DNA of 64,000 bases from Gardnerella vaginalis (GCF_040427915.1 NZ_JBETXJ010000002.1:682001-746000), one strand, 5' to 3'. Shown: positions 34,692 through 45,175, numbered from the stretch's first letter. Notes: generated by a model not told the origin, from the sequence alone. Numbers and translations: made by a program.

Positions 34692-34970
34692 ATGACTCGT
34701 AGCATCAAGAAGGGCCCTTTCGTCGACGCCCACTTACAGAAGAAAGTCGACGAACAAAACGACAAGGGCACGCATAACGTCATCAAGACGTGGTCGCGTC
34801 GTTCGATGATCACTCCTGATTTCATTGGACACACCTTTGCCGTACACGATGGCCGCAAGCATGTGCCGGTATTCGTTACCGAAGCAATGGTTGGTCATAA
34901 GCTCGGTGAATTCGCCCCAACCAAGACCTTCAAGGGTCATGTGAAGGACGACAAGAAAGCACGCCGCTAA
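34692..34970 (+). CDS. rpsS: 30S ribosomal protein S19
   Basis: 92 residues of the 30S head. Starts [14 protein letters not shown] and carries the signature [27 protein letters not shown]. Fifteen bases after rplB, with GGGAGTG as ribosome site. Confidence 0.97.
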   Translation: MTRSIKKGPFVDAHLQKKVDEQNDKGTHNVIKTWSRRSMITPDFIGHTFAVHDGRKHVPVFVTEAMVGHKLGEFAPTKTFKGHVKDDKKARR

Positions 34971-34986
34971 AGGAGAGTTAGGACAC

Positions 34987-35346
34987 ATGGAAGCTAAAGC
35001 AATCGCTCGTCACGTACGTGTGACGCCGCGCAAGGCTCGCCGCATGGTCGACCTCATCCGAGGCAAGCGTGCAAGCGAAGCTATTACCATTTTGAAGTTT
35101 GCTCCTCAGGACGCATCTTTACCAGTGCGTAAGGTTCTTGAAAGCGCGATCGCTAACGCTCGCGTTAAGGCTGAAAAGGCTGGAGAACCATTCCGTGAGC
35201 AAGACTTGGTCATCAAGGAAACCTATGTGGATGAGGGTGTAACGCTTAAGCGTTTCCGCGCTCGTGCACAGGGTCGCGCTGCGCGCATTAACAAGCGCAC
35301 AAGCCATATCACTGTTATCGTCTCGCTTAAGGAAGGGGATCGCTAA
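34987..35346 (+). CDS. rplV: 50S ribosomal protein L22
   Basis: 119 residues; its beta-hairpin forms part of the exit-tunnel constriction. Seen: [24 protein letters not shown] and the hairpin [27 protein letters not shown] lies upstream, 16 bases after rpsS. Confidence 0.97.
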   Translation: MEAKAIARHVRVTPRKARRMVDLIRGKRASEAITILKFAPQDASLPVRKVLESAIANARVKAEKAGEPFREQDLVIKETYVDEGVTLKRFRARAQGRAARINKRTSHITVIVSLKEGDR

Positions 35347-35348
35347 AG

Positions 35349-36164
35349 ATGGGTCAGAAGATCAATCCTTTCGGCTATCGCCTGGGCATTACCGAGAATC
35401 ATCGCTCTAGGTGGTTCTCTGATTCTACTAAAGCCGGCGAGCGTTACCGTGACTTCGTCCTTGAGGATGACAAGATTCGCAAGGAAATGAGCCATGACCT
35501 CGAACGTGCAGGCGTGTCCCGCATCGTTATCGAGCGTACTCGTGACCGCGTTCGTGTTGATATTCACACCGCTCGTCCAGGTATTATTATCGGTCGTCGT
35601 GGCGCAGAAGCCGAGCGTGTTCGTGCAAAGCTTGAGAAGCTCACTGGTAAGCAAGTACAGCTCAACATTTTCGAAGTGAAGAACGCTGCACTTGACGCTC
35701 AATTGGTTGCTCAGGGAATTGCGGAACAGTTAACCAACCGCGTTACATTCCGTCGCGCTATGCGTAAGGCACAGCAGGATGCAATGCGCGCAGGTGCAAA
35801 GGGTATCCGTATTAAGCTCTCCGGTCGCCTTGGTGGCGCCGAAATGAGCCGTTCTGAGTTCTATCGTGAGGGTCGCGTTCCACTGCAGACCCTGCGTGCC
35901 CTTATTGATTACGGCTTCTTTGAAGCTAAGACTACCTACGGCCGTATCGGTGTAAAGGTATGGATTTACAAGGGTGATATGACCGAGCGTGAGTTCGAAG
36001 AGCAGCAGGCCCAGCAGGGTAAGCGTGAGGGTCGTCGTGGCGATCGTCGTCCACGTCGTGGCGCACGCTCTGCTAACCAGCAGAAGGCTGCCGAAGCACA
36101 GGCTGAAAAGCCAGCTGAAGCTGCAGCTGCTGAAGCTCCTGCCGCAACGGAAACGAAGGAGTGA
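35349..36164 (+). CDS. rpsC: 30S ribosomal protein S3
   Basis: 271 residues; lines the mRNA entry channel with a KH domain ([21 protein letters not shown]). The C-terminal ~50 residues form a low-complexity tail, first Arg/Gly-rich then Ala/Glu-rich, typical of actinobacterial S3. It starts two bases after the rplV stop. Confidence 0.97.
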   Translation: MGQKINPFGYRLGITENHRSRWFSDSTKAGERYRDFVLEDDKIRKEMSHDLERAGVSRIVIERTRDRVRVDIHTARPGIIIGRRGAEAERVRAKLEKLTGKQVQLNIFEVKNAALDAQLVAQGIAEQLTNRVTFRRAMRKAQQDAMRAGAKGIRIKLSGRLGGAEMSRSEFYREGRVPLQTLRALIDYGFFEAKTTYGRIGVKVWIYKGDMTEREFEEQQAQQGKREGRRGDRRPRRGARSANQQKAAEAQAEKPAEAAAAEAPAATETKE

Positions 36165-36168
36165 GCAG

Positions 36169-36588
36169 ATGCTTATCCCAAAAAGGACTAAATATCGCAA
36201 GCAGCACCGTCCTACCCGTAGCGGCATGTCTAAGGGTGGAACCGCTATCGCTTTCGGCGATTTCGGTATTCAGGCGCTGGCTCCGGCGTACATCACTAAC
36301 CGTCAGATCGAGGCAGCCCGTATCGCAATGACCCGCTATATTAAGCGTGGTGGTCGCGTGTGGATTACGGTTTTCCCTGATCGTCCATTAACCAAGCACC
36401 CGCTTGGTGCACGAATGGGTTCCGGTAAAGGCGCTCCAGAATTCTGGATTGCTAACATCCATCCAGGTCGTGTAATGTTCGAGATCGGTGGTGTTTCTGA
36501 GGACGTCGCTCGCGAGGCTTTGCGCCGCGCTATCGACAAGCTCCCAATGAAATGCCGTGTTATTGCGCGTGAAGGCGGTGACATCTGA
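36169..36588 (+). CDS. rplP: 50S ribosomal protein L16
   Basis: 139 residues near the A-site tRNA. Starts [15 protein letters not shown] and includes the family signatures with [17 protein letters not shown] and [17 protein letters not shown] 36169 is the family start; an upstream in-frame extension into rpsC is not real. Its stop shares one base with the rpmC start (TGATG). Confidence 0.97.
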   Translation: MLIPKRTKYRKQHRPTRSGMSKGGTAIAFGDFGIQALAPAYITNRQIEAARIAMTRYIKRGGRVWITVFPDRPLTKHPLGARMGSGKGAPEFWIANIHPGRVMFEIGGVSEDVAREALRRAIDKLPMKCRVIAREGGDI

Positions 36589-36839
36589 TGCCAGTCGGAA
36601 CTGCAGACTACACCATCAAGAATTTAAACGAGAAGACTAATGCTGAAATCGAAGGCTTCTTAAAGAAGTCTAAGGAAGAGCTTTTTAACTTGCGCTTCCA
36701 GGCAGCAACTGGTCAACTCGAAAACAGCGCTCGCCTCAAGGCGGTCAAGCACGACATAGCCAGGATGTATACTATCCTGCGTGAGCGTGAACTCGGCATC
36801 AGCCAAGAGCCTGGCGCCACTGAGGTCAAGGAGAAGTAA
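36588..36839 (+). CDS. rpmC: 50S ribosomal protein L29
   Basis: 83 residues forming a helical hairpin at the tunnel exit. Contains [31 protein letters not shown], the family core. Translation is coupled to rplP through a one-base overlap. Confidence 0.96.
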   Translation: MPVGTADYTIKNLNEKTNAEIEGFLKKSKEELFNLRFQAATGQLENSARLKAVKHDIARMYTILRERELGISQEPGATEVKEK

Positions 36840-36841
36840 GC

Positions 36842-37108
36842 ATGGCTGAGAACCAAGAGCGCAACTTCCGCAAGGTTCGTCGCGGCTACGTCGTGTCCGA
36901 GGCCATGGACAAGACAATTGCCGTGGAGCTGGAGCAGCGTTCGACACACCCACTTTACGGTAAAGTCGTCCGCTCCACACGCAAGGTCAAGGCACATGAT
37001 GAGCACAATGAGGCGCATATTGGCGATCTCGTGAGTATCATGGAAACTCGGCCTTTGAGCAAGACCAAGCGTTGGCGTCTCGACTCGATTATCGAGCGCG
37101 CCAAGTAA
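36842..37108 (+). CDS. rpsQ: 30S ribosomal protein S17
   Basis: 88 residues of an OB-fold protein that binds 16S rRNA early. [22 protein letters not shown] and [19 protein letters not shown] are characteristic. Ends the tightly spaced S10 half of the cluster; a 90-base structured gap follows. Confidence 0.96.
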   Translation: MAENQERNFRKVRRGYVVSEAMDKTIAVELEQRSTHPLYGKVVRSTRKVKAHDEHNEAHIGDLVSIMETRPLSKTKRWRLDSIIERAK

Positions 37109-37125
37109 ACAAGTTCAGCAAGGCT

Positions 37126-37174
37126 CCGCGCTTCACCTGTGCCTGTTGTTTAGTAGGTACGGGTGAGCGGGGAG
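37126..37174 (+). promoter_or_regulatory. Hairpin between rpsQ and rplN
   Basis: CTCCGCGCTTCACC can pair with GGGTGAGCGGGGAG (37161-37174) with one bulge. It fills the only long gap in this half of the supercluster and lies just upstream of the rplN ribosome site, at the usual S10/spc boundary. It could be an mRNA processing or autoregulatory site. Confidence 0.55.
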
Positions 37175-37198
37175 AACCAGCTCGACTAAGGAGAATCA

Positions 37199-37567
37199 AT
37201 GATTCAGCAGGAAACGCGGCTTCATGTCGCCGACAACACGGGTGCTAAGGAATTACTTGCCATCCGCGTGCTCGGTGGATCGAAGCGACGCTATGCCGGC
37301 ATCGGCGACATCATCGTCGCCTCCGTCAAGGACGCTATCCCTGGCGGGTCGGTCAAGAAAGGCGACGTAGTTAAGGCTGTCGTCGTCCGTACTGTCAAGG
37401 AACATCGTCGTGTTGATGGTTCCTATATTAAGTTCGACGAGAACGCCGCTGTTATTCTCGGCTCTGGCCGTGAACCAAAGGGCACTCGTATCTTTGGACC
37501 AGTCGGTCGTGAATTGCGTGATAAGCGCTTCATGAAGATTGTGTCCCTCGCCCCGGAGGTGATCTGA
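37199..37567 (+). CDS. rplN: 50S ribosomal protein L14
   Basis: 122 residues; contacts 16S rRNA at the subunit interface. Starts [19 protein letters not shown], with the signature [20 protein letters not shown]. First gene of the spc half, with TAAGGAGAA upstream. Confidence 0.97.
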   Translation: MIQQETRLHVADNTGAKELLAIRVLGGSKRRYAGIGDIIVASVKDAIPGGSVKKGDVVKAVVVRTVKEHRRVDGSYIKFDENAAVILGSGREPKGTRIFGPVGRELRDKRFMKIVSLAPEVI

Positions 37568-37568
37568 G

Positions 37569-37904
37569 ATGGTAGCCAAGATTAAGTCCGGCGACCAGGT
37601 AAAGGTTATCCGCGGCAAAGATCGCGGTAAGGAAGGCAAAGTACTCCGTGTACTCGCCGAAGACCGTTTGATCGTCGAGGGTGTCCAGGTTGTTAAGAAG
37701 CACGTGCGTGCTACCCAGCAGGGTCAGCAGGCAGGTATCGTCTCTGTTGAGGCTCCAATTCACCGTTCTAACGTTATGGTGATTGACCCAGAGACCAAGC
37801 AGCCTACCCGCGTGGGCGTGATTGTCAAGCAAGAGGCTCGTGACGGCAAGGTAAAGACCGTGCGCGTGCGTGTCGCTAAGAAGTCCGGAAAGGAGCTGGC
37901 ATGA
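37569..37904 (+). CDS. rplX: 50S ribosomal protein L24
   Basis: 111 residues with an N-terminal KOW motif ([18 protein letters not shown]). One of the proteins that starts 50S assembly. One base separates it from rplN, and its last four bases overlap rplE (ATGA). Confidence 0.96.
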   Translation: MVAKIKSGDQVKVIRGKDRGKEGKVLRVLAEDRLIVEGVQVVKKHVRATQQGQQAGIVSVEAPIHRSNVMVIDPETKQPTRVGVIVKQEARDGKVKTVRVRVAKKSGKELA

Positions 37905-38473
37905 CCGATACTACAGTTGAGGCGCCGGCAACTCCGCGCTTAAAGCAGCAATACAATGATCAAATCGTTCCAGCTTTGGAAAAGGAATTTGGCCACACTA
38001 ATCCTATGCAGGTGGCTCGTTTGCAGAAGGTCGTCGTCTCTATGGGCGTTGGCGCTGCAGCTCGTGATTCCAAGCTTATCGAAGGTGCGATTAAGGATCT
38101 CACTTTGATCACTGGTCAAAAGCCAAAGGTTACTAAGGCTAAGAAGTCTGTTGCACAGTTCCATCTGCGCGAAGGACAGGCTATCGGCGCTTACGTAACT
38201 CTTCGTGGTGATCGTATGTGGGAGTTCTTGGATCGTTTGCTCACTCTGGCTCTGCCACGTATCCGCGATTTCCGTGGTATCAATGGCAACCAGTTCGACG
38301 GTCAGGGTAACTATAACTTTGGTCTTACGGAGCAGTCAATGTTCCACGAGATTGATCCTGATTCGATTGATCATCAGCGTGGTATGGACATCACCGTGGT
38401 GACCACCACCAAGGACGATGTGGAAGCGAAGTCGCTACTTAAGCACCTCGGTTTCCCATTCAAGGAGAACTGA
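37901..38473 (+). CDS. rplE: 50S ribosomal protein L5
   Basis: 190 residues; binds 5S rRNA and contacts P-site tRNA. Contains the signature [13 protein letters not shown], then [16 protein letters not shown] and [15 protein letters not shown]. It overlaps rplX by four bases. Confidence 0.97.
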   Translation: MTDTTVEAPATPRLKQQYNDQIVPALEKEFGHTNPMQVARLQKVVVSMGVGAAARDSKLIEGAIKDLTLITGQKPKVTKAKKSVAQFHLREGQAIGAYVTLRGDRMWEFLDRLLTLALPRIRDFRGINGNQFDGQGNYNFGLTEQSMFHEIDPDSIDHQRGMDITVVTTTKDDVEAKSLLKHLGFPFKEN

Positions 38474-38474
38474 T

Positions 38475-38660
38475 ATGGCAAAAACCGCTCTGAAAAACAA
38501 GGCGGCCGCTAAGCCGAAGTTCAAGGTGCGCGCTTATACGCGTTGCCAGGTTTGTGGTCGTCCTCACTCCGTGTATCGCAAGTTCGGTCTGTGCCGTGTA
38601 TGCCTTCGTGAAAAGGCACATCGCGGTGAGTTGCCGGGTGTTACGAAGTCCAGTTGGTAA
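38475..38660 (+). CDS. rpsZ: 30S ribosomal protein S14, zinc type
   Basis: 61 residues with CQVCGRPH and CRVC zinc knuckles, the short type Z form. ATG 38475 follows CAAGGAGAA; an upstream in-frame ATG within rplE is ignored. Start is one base after the rplE stop. Confidence 0.95.
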   Translation: MAKTALKNKAAAKPKFKVRAYTRCQVCGRPHSVYRKFGLCRVCLREKAHRGELPGVTKSSW

Positions 38661-38742
38661 ATATCGACGCTGAAGGTCCACTGCTTTAAGAATAACTAAA
38701 ACAGGCGGTGGAAACCACGGCGAGAAAGGGCGTTAGCCCAAC

Positions 38743-39141
38743 ATGACAATGACAGATCCTATCGCAGACATGTTGACACGTCTGCGTAATGCGAGCGCGG
38801 CAAAGCACGATACCGTGGAAATGCCGTACTCCAAGTTCAAGGCGAATATCGCCGAGATTCTGAAGCGTGAAGGCTATATTAAAGACTTTGCTGCTAAGGA
38901 AGCCAAGGTTGGACAGACTTTGGAAGTCACATTAAAGTATGGCTCCAATGGTCAGCGTTCCATCCAGGGCATCAAGCGCATTTCTAAGCCAGGCTTGCGT
39001 CGTTACGCAAAGTCTGATTCTTTGCCTATGCCTCTTGGTGGTCTCGGTATCGCTATTATCTCGACCAGCTCGGGATTGTTGACTCAGAAGGAATGCCTCG
39101 ACAGAGGCATTGGCGGCGAAATCGTCGCCTACGTATGGTGA
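38743..39141 (+). CDS. rpsH: 30S ribosomal protein S8
   Basis: 132 residues; binds 16S rRNA and in E. coli represses the spc operon. Contains [13 protein letters not shown] at the start and the signature [13 protein letters not shown] at the end. The 82-base gap before it can form a CCACTGCT/AGGCGGTGG stem, a possible feedback site. ATG 38743 is used; ATG 38749 is an alternative. Confidence 0.96.
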   Translation: MTMTDPIADMLTRLRNASAAKHDTVEMPYSKFKANIAEILKREGYIKDFAAKEAKVGQTLEVTLKYGSNGQRSIQGIKRISKPGLRRYAKSDSLPMPLGGLGIAIISTSSGLLTQKECLDRGIGGEIVAYVW

Positions 39142-39157
39142 GAAAGGAGAGCTGAAA

Positions 39158-39697
39158 ATGGCATCGCATATTGGTAAGCTCCCCGTCGACATTCCTGCAG
39201 GCGTGGAAGTAAAAATTGAAGGTCAGTCCTTTAGTGCTAAGGGTGCTAAGGGTGCTGATTCCTATGTAATTCCAGAAGGTATTACCGCTGAAGTTGCTGA
39301 TGGCAAGATCGTTTTAACCCCAGTTGACGATTTGCGTCCAACTCGTGCAAAGCATGGTTTGGCTCGTGCAATCGTAGCGTCCATGGTTAAAGGTGTGCAC
39401 GAAGGCTACACCAAGACTTTGGACATTGTTGGAACTGGTTATCGTGCTGTGATGAAGGGTAAGGGCATTGAGTTCTCACTCGGATATTCTCACACTATTA
39501 CCGTTCAGCCACCTGAGGGCATTGAGTTTGAATTGCCAAACGCAAATCAGGTAATCGTCAAGGGTACTGACAAGCAGGCCGTTGGTCAGGCTGCCGCTAA
39601 CATTCGCAAGCTGCGTGCTCCAGAACCTTATAAGGGTAAGGGCATTAAGTACAGCGATGAGCGTATTTTGCGCAAGGCTGGAAAGGCTGGTAAGTGA
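39158..39697 (+). CDS. rplF: 50S ribosomal protein L6
   Basis: 179 residues in two related domains near the factor-binding site. Starts [18 protein letters not shown] and ends with the signature [21 protein letters not shown] precedes ATG 39158, overriding an in-frame ATG inside rpsH. Confidence 0.97.
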   Translation: MASHIGKLPVDIPAGVEVKIEGQSFSAKGAKGADSYVIPEGITAEVADGKIVLTPVDDLRPTRAKHGLARAIVASMVKGVHEGYTKTLDIVGTGYRAVMKGKGIEFSLGYSHTITVQPPEGIEFELPNANQVIVKGTDKQAVGQAAANIRKLRAPEPYKGKGIKYSDERILRKAGKAGK

Positions 39698-39698
39698 T

Positions 39699-40070
39699 AT
39701 GAGCGTTAAGATTTTCGGTAAGGGTACCAAAGTCGCGCGTTTGCGTCGTCACGCCCGTCTTCGTAAGCGCATTTCTGGCACTCCAGAGCGCCCACGTTTG
39801 GTAGTTTCTCGTTCTAACCGTCACATGGTTGCTCAGATTGTGGATGATACTAAGGGTCTTACCCTTGTAAGTGCTTCCACCTTGACTTCTGACTTCGCTG
39901 GTTTTACTGGCACGAAGACTGAAGCTGCTACCAAGGTTGGCGAGTTAATCGCTGCCAAGGCGAAGGAAGCGGGTATTACCGCTGTAATCTTCGATCGTGG
40001 CGGTAATAAGTATCATGGTCGCGTCGCAGCAGTAGCTGAAGGCGCCCGTCAGGGAGGTCTAGCACTGTGA
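39699..40070 (+). CDS. rplR: 50S ribosomal protein L18
   Basis: 123 residues; binds 5S rRNA. Contains [21 protein letters not shown] and [12 protein letters not shown], then the C-terminal [23 protein letters not shown] 39699 is one base after the rplF stop. It overlaps the rpsE start by four bases. Confidence 0.96.
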   Translation: MSVKIFGKGTKVARLRRHARLRKRISGTPERPRLVVSRSNRHMVAQIVDDTKGLTLVSASTLTSDFAGFTGTKTEAATKVGELIAAKAKEAGITAVIFDRGGNKYHGRVAAVAEGARQGGLAL

Positions 40071-40795
40071 GCGATAACGAAAAGGAAACCCAAGTGGCTG
40101 AAGAAACTCAGAACACTCAGGCATCCGCCGAGGAGCGTACTGACGATCGCCGTTCCCGTCGCTCTAAGGGCGAAGGTAAGCGCGGAGAGCGTCGTAACCG
40201 TCGTGAAGAAAACCGCGGCGAAGAGCTTCTGGATCGCGTAGTTACTATTAACCGTGTTTCCAAGACTCACAAGGGTGGTCGTACCTTTAGCTTTGCAGCA
40301 CTTGTTGTTGTTGGCGACGGTAAGGGCACTGTTGGTGTTGGCTACGGTAAGTCTCGCGAAGTTCCAGCAGCTATCGCTAAGGGTCAGCTTGATGCTAAGA
40401 AGCATATGTTCACTGTTCCACGTATTCGTGGTACCGTAACCCACCCTGTGTTGGGTCACGATGCTGCTGGCACAGTTTTGCTTCGTCCAGCTGCTCCAGG
40501 TACTGGTGTAATTGCTGGTGGCGCTGTGCGTGCTGTTATGGAGTGCGCTGGCATTACCGATATCCTCACCAAGTCCATGGGCTCTGCAACCGCTGTTAAC
40601 GTGGTTCGCGCTACTGTGGATGCTTTGAAGAAGCTTGAAGAGCCAGAGGAGATTTGCGCTCGTCGTGGACTTTCCCTCGAGGAAGTTGCACCAGACGCAT
40701 TGCTTCGTGAGCGCGCTGCAGGCATTGCCGAAGCTCGCAAGGCTCGTGAAGAAGCTCAGGCTGCTAAGGCTGCCCAAGCAAAGGATGGTGAGTGA
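40067..40795 (+). CDS. rpsE: 30S ribosomal protein S5
   Basis: 242 residues; affects decoding accuracy. The core carries [23 protein letters not shown] and the family signature around [15 protein letters not shown]. Both ends are longer than in E. coli: a charged ~55-residue N-terminus and an Ala-rich tail, as in other bifidobacteria. GTG start overlaps rplR. Confidence 0.97.
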   Translation: MSDNEKETQVAEETQNTQASAEERTDDRRSRRSKGEGKRGERRNRREENRGEELLDRVVTINRVSKTHKGGRTFSFAALVVVGDGKGTVGVGYGKSREVPAAIAKGQLDAKKHMFTVPRIRGTVTHPVLGHDAAGTVLLRPAAPGTGVIAGGAVRAVMECAGITDILTKSMGSATAVNVVRATVDALKKLEEPEEICARRGLSLEEVAPDALLRERAAGIAEARKAREEAQAAKAAQAKDGE

Positions 40796-40977
40796 TGGCT
40801 AACTTGAAGATCACTCTGGTGCACGGTTTGGTTCATTCCACCGAGCGTCAGCGCGCGAACGTTCAAACTCTCGGTCTTCACAAGATTGGCCAGAGCGTTG
40901 TTCGCGAGGACAATCCAGTCAATCGTGGCTTGGTTATGGCCGTTCGCCACTTGCTGAGCGTTGAGGAGGTTGACTGA
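40795..40977 (+). CDS. rpmD: 50S ribosomal protein L30
   Basis: 60 residues with [32 protein letters not shown], the L30 core. ATG 40795 shares one base with the rpsE stop; GTG 40792 is also in frame but less likely. Confidence 0.95.
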   Translation: MANLKITLVHGLVHSTERQRANVQTLGLHKIGQSVVREDNPVNRGLVMAVRHLLSVEEVD

Positions 40978-40979
40978 TT

Positions 40980-41435
40980 ATGGCTAATGAAGAACCAATG
41001 TTGCACATGCACACGTTGCGTCCAGCTCCAGGAGCTAAGAAGGATCGCATTCGCGTGGGTCGTGGTGAAGGCTCTAAGGGTAAGACTTCGGGTCGTGGCG
41101 ATAAGGGTACGAAGAAGCGTTACCAAGTTCGTCCAGGCTTTGAAGGCGGCCAGCTTCCACTTTACATGCGTTTGCCTAAGCTTCGTGGCTTTAAGAGCCC
41201 ATTCAAGAAAGAGTTCCAGGTTGTTAATGTTGCAGCCCTCGAAGAACTCTTCCCAAATGGTGGCGAAGTTACTGTTGCTGATTTGGTAGTTAAGGGCGCT
41301 GTGCGTGATGGCTATCCAGTTAAGGTTTTGGGCGATGGCGATCTTAAGGTTGCTTTGACTCTTAAGGGAGTTAAGGCTTCTGCATCCGCTAAAGCCAAGA
41401 TTGAGGCTGCTGGTGGCTCTGTTAGCGAAGAGTAA
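40980..41435 (+). CDS. rplO: 50S ribosomal protein L15
   Basis: 151 residues; late assembly protein. The Gly/Arg/Lys-rich N-terminus includes [21 protein letters not shown] and the C-terminal signature region holds [24 protein letters not shown]. It ends the spc half before a strong terminator. Confidence 0.97.
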   Translation: MANEEPMLHMHTLRPAPGAKKDRIRVGRGEGSKGKTSGRGDKGTKKRYQVRPGFEGGQLPLYMRLPKLRGFKSPFKKEFQVVNVAALEELFPNGGEVTVADLVVKGAVRDGYPVKVLGDGDLKVALTLKGVKASASAKAKIEAAGGSVSEE

Positions 41436-41480
41436 TGTACTCAGCTGATAATGCTAATTAACGCAGTGATTTAACTGTTT

Positions 41481-41518
41481 AATAATCCCTCTAGTTTTAG
41501 CTAGAGGGATTATTTTTT
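41481..41518 (+). terminator. Terminator after rplO
   Basis: Perfect 14-base arms AATAATCCCTCTAG (41481-41494) and CTAGAGGGATTATT (41501-41514) then a six-T run. It separates the spc ribosomal genes from secY. Confidence 0.95.
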
Positions 41519-41519
41519 A

Positions 41520-41549
41520 TTGACTAAACTCACGGAATAACTGTATCGG
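41520..41549 (+). promoter_or_regulatory. Candidate promoter of secY-adk
   Basis: TTGACT (41520-41525) followed 18 bases later by TATCGG (41544-41549). The -10 is imperfect; a TATAAA at 41561-41566 is another option. Placement directly after the rplO terminator supports an independent start here. Confidence 0.45.
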
Positions 41550-41637
41550 TATGCACCGTGATATAAACTATTGCCTCAGAGTTTGTTTTTTTACTGTTGC
41601 GCCTAGATCGTAGCGCAAAAAAGGGAGGAAGACCCAG

Positions 41638-42978
41638 GTGAAAACGTTAATCCAGGCCTTCAGGACGAAGGAGTTGAGGAATAAGATCCTCTTCGTCTTC
41701 GCAATGATTATCATCTACAGAATCGGTTCCTTTATTCCGATTCCTGGCGTTGATTACAAAGTTATACGTGCTTGCACAGCCAAGCTTGCTTCTTCTAGTG
41801 AAAACTTTATTGGTTTGGTGAACCTGTTCTCTGGTGGTTCGCTTTTGCAGCTGTCTATTTTTGCATTGGGTGTTATGCCTTATATTACGGCATCTATTGT
41901 TATTCAGCTGCTTAGAGTTGTGATTCCTCGCTTTGAGGCTCTTCACAAGGAAGGTCAGTCTGGAGAAACAAAGCTTACTCAGTACACTCGTTATTTGACT
42001 ATTGGCTTGGCAATTTTGCAGTCCACAACCATTTTGGTTACTGCACGTTCTGGTGCACTATTTAATTATCAGTGTGGTCAGGTTATTCCAGATGGCTCTA
42101 TGTGGAGCTTACTGGTTATGGTTTTGATTATGACTGGTGGCACTGGTTTGATCATGTGGATGGCAGAACTTATTACGGATAAGGGTATTGGTCAGGGCAT
42201 GTCAGTGTTAATCTTCATGTCTATCTGCTCTGGCTTCCTTCCAAAGCTGTGGGAAATTGGTTGGGGAACTAATGGTACTAATGGCGATTGGACCAAGTTC
42301 TCTATTGTCGGTGGTGTTCTGCTTGTAATTCTTATTTTCGTTGATTTCGTGGAGCTCGCTCAGCGTCGAATTCCTGTACAGTATACGCGCCGAATGATTG
42401 GTCGTAAGATGTACGGCGGTTCTTCCACATACTTACCTCTTAAGGTCAATATGAGTGGTGTTATCCCACCAATTTTCGCGTCTTCGATTCTTGCTATTCC
42501 AACTCTTCTTGCTCAGTTTGGTGATAGTCGTAAGGATTGGGTGCGTTGGATTAATGCCAATTTAGCAAATTCTACTTCTGTGTGGTACATAGCTTTGTAC
42601 ACAGTTATGATTGTGTTCTTCTGCTTCTTCTACACTGAGATTACTTTTAATCCAGATGAAACTGCAGATAACATGAAGGAATACGGTGGTTTTATCCCAG
42701 GTATTCGTGCTGGTAGTGCTACAAGCCGTTATCTTAGCTATGTTATGAATAGATTAAACACTGTTGGTGCTGTCTATTTGCTATTCGTAGCGTTGATTCC
42801 AACAGTTTTGATTATGTCTTTGCACCTTAATATGAAGCTTCCATTTGGTGGTACTACGATTCTTATTATCGCAGGTGTTGGTTTGGATACTTTGCGTCAA
42901 GCCAAGGCTCAGACCGAACAATTCCAGTATGCTGGATTCTTGTTTGATCATGACGATAGTAAGCAAGTTACTAAGTAG
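41638..42978 (+). CDS. secY: Protein translocase subunit SecY
   Basis: 446 residues with ten transmembrane helices; forms the channel of the Sec translocon. N-terminal FVFAMIIIYRIGSFIPIPGVD and the plug-helix region GGSLLQLSIFALGVMPYITASI are clear, as is the cytoplasmic GRKMYGGSSTYLPLKVN loop. GTG start with AAGGGAGGA upstream. Separated from rplO by a terminator, so it likely has its own promoter. Confidence 0.97.
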   Translation: MKTLIQAFRTKELRNKILFVFAMIIIYRIGSFIPIPGVDYKVIRACTAKLASSSENFIGLVNLFSGGSLLQLSIFALGVMPYITASIVIQLLRVVIPRFEALHKEGQSGETKLTQYTRYLTIGLAILQSTTILVTARSGALFNYQCGQVIPDGSMWSLLVMVLIMTGGTGLIMWMAELITDKGIGQGMSVLIFMSICSGFLPKLWEIGWGTNGTNGDWTKFSIVGGVLLVILIFVDFVELAQRRIPVQYTRRMIGRKMYGGSSTYLPLKVNMSGVIPPIFASSILAIPTLLAQFGDSRKDWVRWINANLANSTSVWYIALYTVMIVFFCFFYTEITFNPDETADNMKEYGGFIPGIRAGSATSRYLSYVMNRLNTVGAVYLLFVALIPTVLIMSLHLNMKLPFGGTTILIIAGVGLDTLRQAKAQTEQFQYAGFLFDHDDSKQVTK

Positions 42979-43040
42979 TATTACTAGATAGGTTTTGTTG
43001 TTAAGATTTGCGATGGAGCATAAGAAACAAGGAGATTAAT

Positions 43041-43601
43041 ATGCGATTGCTAATTATGGGACCGCAAGGCGTTGGTAAAGGCACTCAGGCTGCTTTGCTT
43101 GCAGAGCATTATGGGATTCCTGCTATTTCTACTGGCGATATTTTCCGTTATAACTTGAAGAATCAAACGGAGCTTGGTAAGAAGGTTCAGGGTTATCTTG
43201 ATAAGGGTGAGCTTGTTCCAGATGAATTGACAAATAGCATTGTTAAGGACCGTCTTGCTCAGGATGATGCTAAGAATGGCTGGATTCTTGATGGATATCC
43301 ACGTAATGCATCTCAGGTTAAGGCTTTGGATCTTATGCTTGAGGAGCTTGGTACTCCTTTGGATCATGTTGTTGCTCTTGAAGCAGAGCGTGAGGTTTTG
43401 CTTGAGCGTATGAAGAAGCGCGCAATTGAGCAGGGTCGTTCAGATGATACTCCTGAGGTAATTGCTACTCGTTTGGAAACTTACGAGAAGGAAACTGCTC
43501 CTCTTCTTGATATTTATGAAAGCCGTGGTCAGCTTGTTGAGGTTGATGGTGTTGGCGATATTGCTGAGATCAACAATCGCATAGTTGAGTCTTTGGTATG
43601 A
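43041..43601 (+). CDS. adk: Adenylate kinase
   Basis: 186 residues; interconverts ATP+AMP and 2 ADP. P-loop [10 protein letters not shown] at residues 7-16 and the AMP-site signature [12 protein letters not shown] are present. The LID domain is the short form without the zinc-binding cysteines. ATG 43041 follows CAAGGAGA; an in-frame ATG at 43008 lacks a site. Standard secY-adk order. Confidence 0.97.
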   Translation: MRLLIMGPQGVGKGTQAALLAEHYGIPAISTGDIFRYNLKNQTELGKKVQGYLDKGELVPDELTNSIVKDRLAQDDAKNGWILDGYPRNASQVKALDLMLEELGTPLDHVVALEAEREVLLERMKKRAIEQGRSDDTPEVIATRLETYEKETAPLLDIYESRGQLVEVDGVGDIAEINNRIVESLV

Positions 43602-43649
43602 GATTTATTTAAGATTTAGATTTTCTCACATTTATGATGCGCCTTTTGC

Positions 43650-43705
43650 GACACGCCGAGTGTTGTATTGGGCGCATTTACTGTATCATAGAAGATTGGC
43701 GTGTC
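43650..43705. promoter_or_regulatory. Paired GACACGCC/GGCGTGTC motifs at the infA promoter region
   Basis: GACACGCC at 43650-43657 and its complement GGCGTGTC at 43698-43705 flank a region with TATCAT-like -10 sequence (near 43684), just before infA. The same octamer recurs in other intergenic regions. Confidence 0.5.
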
Positions 43706-43749
43706 TTCGGATACGTAAAGTAGTACGTCCAAGGAACGGAACGAGGCTC

Positions 43750-43968
43750 ATGGCAAAAGACGGTGTGATTGAAGTTGAAGGCACGGTAGTTGAAGCACTG
43801 CCAAACGCGATGTTTCGCGTTCAGCTTGAGAACGAGCACATTGTACTGGCTACGATTTCTGGAAAGATGCGTAAGAATTATATTCGTATTCTTCCGCAAG
43901 ATCGTGTTGTGCTGGAGATGAGCCCTTACGATTTGAACCGTGGTCGTATTACGTACCGCTATAAGTAA
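43750..43968 (+). CDS. infA: Translation initiation factor IF-1
   Basis: 72-residue OB-fold protein that blocks the A site during initiation. [23 protein letters not shown] and [29 protein letters not shown] cover the whole family. ATG 43750 is the family start; in-frame upstream codons run through the promoter and are not coding. First gene of the alpha half. Confidence 0.97.
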   Translation: MAKDGVIEVEGTVVEALPNAMFRVQLENEHIVLATISGKMRKNYIRILPQDRVVLEMSPYDLNRGRITYRYK

Positions 43969-43989
43969 AGGTACAAGCAAAGGAAAACC

Positions 43990-44103
43990 ATGAAGGTCAG
44001 CCCTAGCGTGAAGAGGATCTGCGAAAATTGCCGTGTGATCCGCCGTCACGGTCGCGTCATGGTGATTTGCATCAACCCACGTCATAAGCAGCGTCAGGGC
44101 TGA
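43990..44103 (+). CDS. rpmJ: 50S ribosomal protein L36
   Basis: 37 residues: [20 protein letters not shown], then [17 protein letters not shown]. The CxxC pair plus later Cys and His bind zinc. Complete gene between infA and rpsM, 21 bases after infA. Confidence 0.96.
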   Translation: MKVSPSVKRICENCRVIRRHGRVMVICINPRHKQRQG

Positions 44104-44236
44104 GTGGATCCCCACCGCGAAGATAAAGGAATAAGGCGCTAAGTCGCAGCTAAAGCTGAACCCTGGGTGCGCAGGCCCAGGCCGCAGAATTGCGGGAGAC
44201 TTGGTGCACGACCTGCGTAATAGTAAAGGAATTACA

Positions 44237-44614
44237 ATGGCACGTCTTGCCGGAGTAGATATTCCCAATGAGAAGCGCATTGAGATTGCCCTCACCTACA
44301 TTTTTGGTGTAGGCCGTACTCGCGCTAAGGAAACGCTTGCCGCGACCGGTGTTAATCCGGATACCCGCGTCAAGGATCTTACGGATGAACAGTTAATCAC
44401 TTTGCGTGATTATCTTGAAGCTAATTATAAGATTGAAGGCGATTTGCGTCGTGAAATCGATGCAGACATTCGTCGTAAGATTCAGATCAACTGCTATCAA
44501 GGCCAGCGTCATCGCAAGGGTCTTCCTGTGCGTGGTCAGCGTACTAAGACTAATGCTCGTACTCGTAAGGGTCCGAAGCGTACTGTCGCCGGGAAGAAGA
44601 AGGCCACCAGATAG
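44237..44614 (+). CDS. rpsM: 30S ribosomal protein S13
   Basis: 125 residues; contacts 50S and P-site tRNA. Starts [21 protein letters not shown] and ends in the basic [19 protein letters not shown] tail. ATG 44237 follows AAAGGAA; the upstream in-frame ATG at 44201 is ignored. A 133-base gap with CCTGGGTGCGCAGGCCCAGG, able to fold back on itself, precedes it. Confidence 0.96.
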   Translation: MARLAGVDIPNEKRIEIALTYIFGVGRTRAKETLAATGVNPDTRVKDLTDEQLITLRDYLEANYKIEGDLRREIDADIRRKIQINCYQGQRHRKGLPVRGQRTKTNARTRKGPKRTVAGKKKATR

Positions 44615-44697
44615 TAGTCGGTGGTCGGCTCTAGGCCACGAGTTAATTCTCATCGCCTAGACATACCAACTAATTCGTCATTAGGAAACGAGGGTCA

Positions 44698-45096
44698 ATG
44701 GCAGCTGCAAAGCAAGCCTCGCGCAAGCCGCGTCGCCGGGACCGCAAGTCGGTACCGGTTGGGCAGGCGCATATTAAATCAACATTCAATAACACGATTA
44801 TTTCCATCACCGATCCATCGGGCGCAGTCCTTTCTTGGGCTTCCGGTGGCGATGTCGGCTTTAAGGGTTCCCGCAAGTCGACTCCTTACGCTGCAGGTAT
44901 GGCTGCTGAGTCTGCTGCTCGTAAGGCAATGGAACATGGCCTGAAGAAGGTCGACGTGTTTGTTAAGGGTCCAGGTTCCGGTCGTGAAACCGCTATCCGT
45001 TCCCTTCAATCCGCGGGTCTTGAGGTCGGTTCTATTACCGACGTCACCCCACAAGCGCATAACGGCGTTCGCCCACCAAAGCGTCGCCGCGTCTGA
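44698..45096 (+). CDS. rpsK: 30S ribosomal protein S11
   Basis: 132 residues of the 30S platform. Contains [18 protein letters not shown] and the signature region [20 protein letters not shown] at the C-terminus. GAAACGAGGG site upstream. Confidence 0.97.
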   Translation: MAAAKQASRKPRRRDRKSVPVGQAHIKSTFNNTIISITDPSGAVLSWASGGDVGFKGSRKSTPYAAGMAAESAARKAMEHGLKKVDVFVKGPGSGRETAIRSLQSAGLEVGSITDVTPQAHNGVRPPKRRRV

Positions 45097-45175
45097 GCAC
45101 TCTTACGAATCCATCCATCCAACCCGCTTATGGGCGGCGAGTGCACCACCGACCAGAAGCTGAAAGGATACAAAA

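Noticed and set aside
33768..34733. 321-codon ORF antisense to rplB
   Set aside because: Low-stop antisense shadow of a conserved ribosomal gene; no domain or start signals.
35989..36168. N-terminal extension of L16 reaching into rpsC
   Set aside because: The known L16 start [11 protein letters not shown] is at 36169, and the extension is a shadow of the rpsC tail.
40049..40777. 242-codon ORF antisense to rpsE
   Set aside because: Shadow of rpsE caused by its codon bias; Ser/Thr/Asn-rich nonsense translation.
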